A DNA stretch of 64,000 nt. Origin: Amycolatopsis umgeniensis. GTDB taxonomy: Bacteria; Actinomycetota; Actinomycetes; Mycobacteriales; Pseudonocardiaceae. Of this stretch, positions 60,257 to 64,000 are shown one piece after another. The notes under the pieces are model-generated. The model ran no database searches, was not told the origin of the DNA, and saw only the letters and a program-made list of their open reading frames with translations. The translations under genes were made by a program, and so were the position numbers. Within the stretch, counting starts at the first letter, position 1. Each line of letters begins with the position of its first letter. The stretch lies in the NCBI RefSeq assembly GCF_014205155.1, contig NZ_JACHMX010000001.1, positions 8,928,001-8,992,000 on the forward strand. Reading direction: 5' to 3'.

Positions 60257-61816
60257 ATGGCGACCACGACAGACACCCCGCAGACGCCCTCGGCCGGTTC
60301 GCTCGGCGAGCGGCTCCGGGTGCCATCCCGGTTCCCGTACCGCACGATCGCGATGGGAACCATCGGCAGCACGCTGCTGATGCTGGCCGCGCTAGGCGCC
60401 GGGGGCATCCTCATCCGTGACCCGATCCTGGGCCACGGACCGTTGTCGTGGATCCGCTACGGCCACGGCCGCATCCTGGCCAACACGATGCTCTATTCGG
60501 GCTTCGCGCTGATCATCTGGGCCTGGGTCCGGCTGGGCCGCTACGCGCTGGCGGGCCGGATCGGCAGCCGCCCGATCGTGATCGCCGCCGCCTGCTGGAT
60601 GGCGCCGCTGCTGGTCTCGCCGCCGCTGTTCACCCGCGACGTCTTCTCCTACCTCGCGCAGGGCGCACAGCTGCTCAACGGTCTCGACCCGTACGCCAAC
60701 GGCCCGGCCGAGCTGGCCGTGCTGCAGGACGTCGTGCAGAACGTCCACCCGCTGTGGCAGACCACCCCCGCGCCGTACGGCCCGCTGTTCCTGCTGATCG
60801 CCAAGGGGATCGTGGCGGTCACCGGCAACGACATGATCGCCGGTGTCATCGCGACCCGCCTGGTGCTGATGATCGGCCTGGCCGGGATGCTGTGGTCGCT
60901 GCCGCGGCTGGTCAAACACCTCGGCGGCAAGCTGCCGATCACCCTGTGGCTCGCCATCGCCAGCCCGATGACCGTGATCCACCTCGTCGGCGGGCCGCAC
61001 AACGACCTGCTGATGCTGGGCTTCCTCACCGTCGGCGTGCTGGCCGCGCTGGAGCGCAAGCACGTCGTCGCGATCGTCCTGGTCACCATCGGCATGCTGA
61101 TCAAACCCACCGCGGCACTGGCGCTGCCGTTCCTGGTCTGGGTCTGGGCGAACCACCTGCCCGGCGACCGGAAGGTGGCCAACTTCTTCCGCGCGGGCGC
61201 CGCTTCGGTCGGGATCTTCCTGCCGGTGTTCGTCGCGGGCACCTGGCTCTCGCTCGGCTCGGTCAACCTCGGCTGGCTGACCGGCCTCAAGGCGCCGACG
61301 CTGATCGCGAACTGGATGAACTTCCCGACCGGGATCGGCGAGATCTTCTACACGCTGGTGAACCTGGTGATCGACGTCGAGGTCTCGCCGTTCGTCACCG
61401 TGTTCCGGGCGATCGCGTGGGTCGGCCTCGCCGTCTTCATCGGCCGCCAGTGGTGGCTGGCCCGCGACGGCGGCAACCCGGCGATCCACCGGATGGCGAT
61501 CGTTCTGCTGGCCGGCGCGATCGTCCCGCCGCCCTCGCTGCCGTGGTACCTGACCTGGGGTTTCGTGGTCCTGTCCGCCTTCGAGTGGCGCCGCCGGAAC
61601 CTCGCTGTCGTCGTCGCGGTCTCGGTGTTCGTGACGCTGGTGTACTACCCGACGGGGGAGCAGGCGCTCTACGACTGGTGGTTCATGGCGGGCGTCGTCG
61701 CCGCGAGTGTGTACGCGGCCGCCTCGCTGCTGCGGCCGGATCCGCTGGGGATCATCGCGGCTTGGCGGGGGAAGCCGGTGGAGCAGTTCCTGCCCGCCGA
61801 AGCTCCGCGTTCCTGA
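60257..61816 (+). CDS. mptB: MptB-like alpha-1,6-mannosyltransferase (polyprenyl-phosphomannose dependent)
   Basis: The 519-aa protein (ATG 60257) has about 13 membrane helices. The first external loop contains LVSPPLFTRDVFSYLAQGAQLLNGLDPYANGP, whose Arg-Asp (RD) near residue 129 matches the catalytic Asp of GT-C mannosyltransferases of the MptA/MptB family. These enzymes extend the mannan core of lipomannan/lipoarabinomannan at the outer face of the membrane. A PYGP and WYLTWG motif also fit. MptA versus MptB cannot be separated with certainty by eye. Confidence 0.85.
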   Translation: MATTTDTPQTPSAGSLGERLRVPSRFPYRTIAMGTIGSTLLMLAALGAGGILIRDPILGHGPLSWIRYGHGRILANTMLYSGFALIIWAWVRLGRYALAGRIGSRPIVIAAACWMAPLLVSPPLFTRDVFSYLAQGAQLLNGLDPYANGPAELAVLQDVVQNVHPLWQTTPAPYGPLFLLIAKGIVAVTGNDMIAGVIATRLVLMIGLAGMLWSLPRLVKHLGGKLPITLWLAIASPMTVIHLVGGPHNDLLMLGFLTVGVLAALERKHVVAIVLVTIGMLIKPTAALALPFLVWVWANHLPGDRKVANFFRAGAASVGIFLPVFVAGTWLSLGSVNLGWLTGLKAPTLIANWMNFPTGIGEIFYTLVNLVIDVEVSPFVTVFRAIAWVGLAVFIGRQWWLARDGGNPAIHRMAIVLLAGAIVPPPSLPWYLTWGFVVLSAFEWRRRNLAVVVAVSVFVTLVYYPTGEQALYDWWFMAGVVAASVYAAASLLRPDPLGIIAAWRGKPVEQFLPAEAPRS

Positions 61817-61861
61817 CTCTGGATCGCTGATCGTGCCGATGGTGGGCACTTTGCTTGAAGT

Positions 61862-61937
61862 ACGTGAAGGCCCCCTTAGCGGGCTTGTGTTTGCTGACCT
61901 GCTGGTGTGTGTGGGTCCGGGTGTGGAGGTTTCAGGA
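61862..61937. repeat. 76-bp dispersed repeat, copy 2
   Basis: Identical to 39491-39566 at 75 of 76 positions. The next sequence (61939-61956, then 61954-61978) matches 39639-39656 and 39744-39768 in the same order, so this is an internally deleted version of the 39.5-kb stretch. Confidence 0.9.
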
Positions 61938-61963
61938 CGGTGACTCGCGCGACGGTAAACAAA

Positions 61964-62008
61964 TGAAGGCCTCCTTCACTGCGTCTAATGCAGTGAAGGG
62001 GGCCTTCA
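61964..62008. repeat. Family A long hairpin
   Basis: TGAAGGCCTCCTTCACTGC (61964-61982) pairs at 18 of 19 positions with 61990-62008; the loop is GTCTAAT. It is between convergent genes and may terminate both transcripts. Confidence 0.8.
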
Positions 62009-62160
62009 CGCGGCGCTGCCGTGGTTGGTGATGTCGTTGGGGCTAGAGGTGTTGTTCCGGGTCGGGTGAGGGAACTTCGAGGGACCCAGGGCCTCTCAAG
62101 GAGTCCTTCACGGAACAGCACCAAACTGTATAACGACCTATACGGCCCGGCGATCGGCAT

Positions 62161-62185
62161 CGTGTTGCCGTGGAACGGCAACACG
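62161..62185. terminator. Hairpin 3' of the PPOX-type gene
   Basis: CGTGTTGCCGT (62161-62171) and ACGGCAACACG (62175-62185) are perfect arms around GGA, 10 bp past the stop of the minus-strand gene. Confidence 0.6.
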
Positions 62186-62195
62186 ACAAAGAAGC

Positions 62196-62615
62196 TCAGG
62201 AAGAAGCACGCCAACCGCTCCAAGAGTGAACGAGCGTGCTCACCACGGCATGCGGAGCGGGCTGCGCCCCGTACTGCGGATACTTCTCCCGCAGCAGTCG
62301 AACGGGGAGTGCCTGCTCCTCGGGATCGGTCAGCACCCGGGCGACGCCGTCGGCCCGTGCCCACCACAGCTCGGCCCAGTCTTCGTCATAGCAGTCGGTC
62401 AGGAAGCTGACCACGGGGTTCCCGGCGATGTTCTTCAGCCGCCGCAACGCCGTCGTGCTCTTCGGCTTGTGATCGATCGCGAAAGCGACCGAATCGCCTT
62501 CGACGACGAACGTCACCGGCACGAGGTGAGGCAGGCCGTCCGAGCCTGCCGTCGCCAGCCTCGCGATCCGCTCGCCCTCGAACCGGGACCTGGCCTCCGC
62601 AGGCGTCAACCGCAT
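62196..62615 (-). CDS. PPOX-class F420-dependent oxidoreductase
   Basis: ATG 62615 gives 139 aa forming a flavin/F420-binding split barrel: RIARLATAGSDGLPHLVPVTFVVEGDSVAFAIDHKPKSTTALRRLKNI is the N-terminal half and GNPVVSFLTDCYDEDWAELWWARADG the central part. The pattern fits the TIGR03668-type PPOX-like group often encoded with F420 enzymes. Cofactor and substrate are inferred from family only. It lies 14 bp downstream of the methyltransferase gene. Confidence 0.85.
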   Translation of the reverse strand: MRLTPAEARSRFEGERIARLATAGSDGLPHLVPVTFVVEGDSVAFAIDHKPKSTTALRRLKNIAGNPVVSFLTDCYDEDWAELWWARADGVARVLTDPEEQALPVRLLREKYPQYGAQPAPHAVVSTLVHSWSGWRASS

Positions 62616-62629
62616 ACCGGCAACGGTAC

Positions 62630-63253
62630 CTACGCCGAGCGTCGCACGCGGAGCACGTTGTCCGAACGCGTTCCCTGCTGGCCCTCCGGCCCCGGGAAGT
62701 CGCGTGTCACCACTTCCTGCAACTCCACGGTCCACCCGTCGGCCAGAGCCAGGGTTTCGAGTACTTCGGCGGGTGTCGGGAAGTGGAAGTCCTTGTGTGG
62801 TGGCTCTTCCAGCCATGTCGGCCAGCCCGCGTGGCCGGCGACGATCAGCGTGCCGCCCGGCGCCACTGCTTCGGAGGCGTGCCGGAGGGCCTTGTCCCGT
62901 TCGCCGTCCACGGCGACGGGGGAGTGGAAGAACTGCGCGGAGACGAGGTCGAAGCTGCCCTCCGGGAACGATTTCGCCAGGTCGTGGCGCTCCCAGACGA
63001 TGCCGTCGGCGCCGGCTTCGGCCGCGTGCCCGGCGGCACGTTTCAGCGCGACGTCCGAGATGTCGACGGCGGTGACCCGCCATCCCCGTTGCGTGAGCCA
63101 GATCGCGTCGCCGCCTTCGCCGCATCCGAGATCGAGTGCCGCGCCCGGCGTCAGCTCGGCGACTTCGCGCACCAGGAGCGGGTTCGCCTTCCCGCTCCAG
63201 ACCTGGTCCTTGTCCCGGTAGAAGTCTTCCCAGAACTGCTGTGTGGAGTCCAT
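62630..63253 (-). CDS. Class I SAM-dependent methyltransferase
   Basis: ATG 63253 gives 207 aa. Motif I is AALDLGCGEGGDAIWL (about 38-53), motif II acidic residue in VTAVDISDVAL (about 60-70), and ERHDLAKSFPEGSFDLVSAQF matches motifs III-IV. The sequence resembles the Methyltransf_25/TehB-like group with unknown substrate. Longer in-frame starts lie in the gap toward the next gene and have no ribosome binding site. Confidence 0.88.
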   Translation of the reverse strand: MDSTQQFWEDFYRDKDQVWSGKANPLLVREVAELTPGAALDLGCGEGGDAIWLTQRGWRVTAVDISDVALKRAAGHAAEAGADGIVWERHDLAKSFPEGSFDLVSAQFFHSPVAVDGERDKALRHASEAVAPGGTLIVAGHAGWPTWLEEPPHKDFHFPTPAEVLETLALADGWTVELQEVVTRDFPGPEGQQGTRSDNVLRVRRSA

Positions 63254-63300
63254 GACCGAAAGATGCCCCGGTATGGCCGAATCCGCCAGTCCCGTTGCCG

Positions 63301-64000
63301 TTATGGCAAAACGAGGAGCGTGCCCGTGTCGGCGTCGAGGGTGGCACGGGCGCCGAGGGGAATGGTCGGCGACGCCGGGACGTGCCCGAAGCCGAAGTCC
63401 CAGACCGTCGGCACGCCGAGCGGCCCCAGTCTGTCGAGCATCAGTTCGCGGATCGCCTCGGGATCGCCGCACGCGGTCCACGAGCCCAGCACGATCCCCT
63501 GGACGCCGTCGAACCAGCCGGAACGCAGCAACTGGGTCAGCATCCTGTCGATCCGGTACGCGCTCTCGGTGACGTCCTCCAGCAGCACGATCGCGTCCCG
63601 TGCCGAACCCTGCTCGGGAGTGCCGAGGCCCGAGGCCAGCAGGGCGAGGTTGCCGCCGATGAGTGTCCCGGTCGCGGTGCCCGGAACCAGTGGTGACCCT
63701 GTCGTCGAGGCGATCGTCCGCATCCCGTCCGGCTCGAACAGCGACATCCGCAGGTGCTCGGCGGCCACCGCGTCGAACAGCGTGGTCGCGGGCAAGGGGG
63801 AGAAGAGCGTCTCCAGTCCCAAGTGGACGTTCACGGCCCGGTGCAGCGCGGTCACGTCGCTCGACCCGGCGAACGTCTTGGGCCCGGTCGCCCGCAACGC
63901 CGCCCAGTCGACCAGGTCGATCATCCGCTGCGAGCCGTAGCCGCCGCGGGCGGCGAGGACACAGGTCACGCCGGGATCCAGCCAGGCCTGGGTGAACTCG
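63301..64000 (-). CDS. LD-carboxypeptidase (S66 family), N-terminus outside window
   Basis: The open frame continues past the window edge; about 233 residues are visible. The motif VLAARGGYGSQRMIDLVDW and the following FAGSSDVTALHRAVN are LdcA/MccF-like. In the latter the usual nucleophile-elbow is GxSD, here GSSD, where a Ser should follow the strand. Later LLEDVTESAYRIDRML and GFGHVPASPTIPLG supply the catalytic Glu and His. The family cleaves the L-D bond in murein tetrapeptides or resists microcin C. It might recycle cell wall in the cytoplasm. Confidence 0.88.
   Translation of the reverse strand, partial: EFTQAWLDPGVTCVLAARGGYGSQRMIDLVDWAALRATGPKTFAGSSDVTALHRAVNVHLGLETLFSPLPATTLFDAVAAEHLRMSLFEPDGMRTIASTTGSPLVPGTATGTLIGGNLALLASGLGTPEQGSARDAIVLLEDVTESAYRIDRMLTQLLRSGWFDGVQGIVLGSWTACGDPEAIRELMLDRLGPLGVPTVWDFGFGHVPASPTIPLGARATLDADTGTLLVLP

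Larger units (their letters stand above)
61817..62195. other. Gene-free stretch between convergent genes, repeat-rich
   Basis: It holds copy 2 of the 76-bp repeat (61862-61937), a family A hairpin (61964-62008), AAGG-agt-CCTT (62098-62108) and a hairpin at 62161-62185. No gene is evident. Confidence 0.7.

Overview
The window is very GC-rich, densely packed actinobacterial DNA. Signs of an actinomycete are the pafB-pafC-tatA-tatC block, at least three probable F420-dependent enzyme types, a mycothiol-type DinB protein, MptB-like mannosyltransferase, HelY, Eis-type acetyltransferases, many GTG/TTG starts and many 4-bp start/stop overlaps. Gene content and dispersed intergenic palindromes of the TGAAGG..CCTTCA type suggest Amycolatopsis or a close Pseudonocardiaceae relative; this is inference, not a database result. 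No rRNA, tRNA, CRISPR array, insertion sequence or prophage was seen.

Layout. 1-3.3 kb: oxidoreductases, an SRPBCC protein and an HxlR regulator facing a quinone-oxidoreductase-like gene. 3.35-10.7 kb: pafB, pafC, a small membrane protein, tatA, tatC, a lipid/diacylglycerol kinase and helY. 10.9-14.6 kb: a duplicated unit, DUF4333 protein plus Eis acetyltransferase, twice in tandem. 14.6-23.4 kb: pirin, 5'-3' exonuclease, FMN reductase, ArsR-like regulator with MFS exporter, M24 peptidase with Lrp regulator, a toxin-antitoxin-like pair and an SGNH hydrolase. 23.5-25.7 kb: FAD monooxygenase facing a TetR gene across a three-copy operator.

25.8-30.7 kb is the most unusual locus. An OvoA-type sulfoxide synthase (DinB, FGE and methyltransferase domains) is preceded by a 19-codon ORF with a strong ribosome binding site. 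It is divergent from a translationally coupled ATP-grasp ligase and MFS transporter pair. The parts would suit making, conjugating and exporting a thiohistidine (ovothiol-like) product, possibly a peptide; this is a hypothesis.

30.7-41.4 kb: a DinB-type protein, lipoprotein, M20 and M55 peptidases, and an ABC-F antibiotic-resistance-type ATPase preceded by a 7-codon leader peptide (MGFFFYL) and an intrinsic terminator, which is an attenuator arrangement. GH1 glucosidase, LLM oxidoreductase, CGNR regulator and PIG-L deacetylase follow. 41.5-50.9 kb: GH5 cellulase, ECF sigma factor with C-terminal domain, an FtsX permease with a probable 3' frameshift, a thiolase coupled to an iron-sulfur protein, several regulators and a Ddn-like enzyme. 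50.8-54.5 kb: an unassigned divergent envelope cluster (48-aa membrane protein, polytopic protein, cupredoxin-like lipoprotein, 598-aa membrane protein) around a perfect palindrome. 54.8-60.2 kb: a complete oligopeptide-type ABC importer. 60.3-64 kb: MptB-like mannosyltransferase, F420-type oxidoreductase, methyltransferase and a partial LD-carboxypeptidase.

Gene-free stretches at 31.9-32.3, 39.3-40.05, 47.87-48.03 and 61.8-62.2 kb hold three families of short palindromic or dispersed repeats, always 3' of at least one gene. One is a 49-bp perfect palindrome. The 61.86-61.98 kb stretch is a collinear, internally deleted copy of 39.49-39.77 kb.
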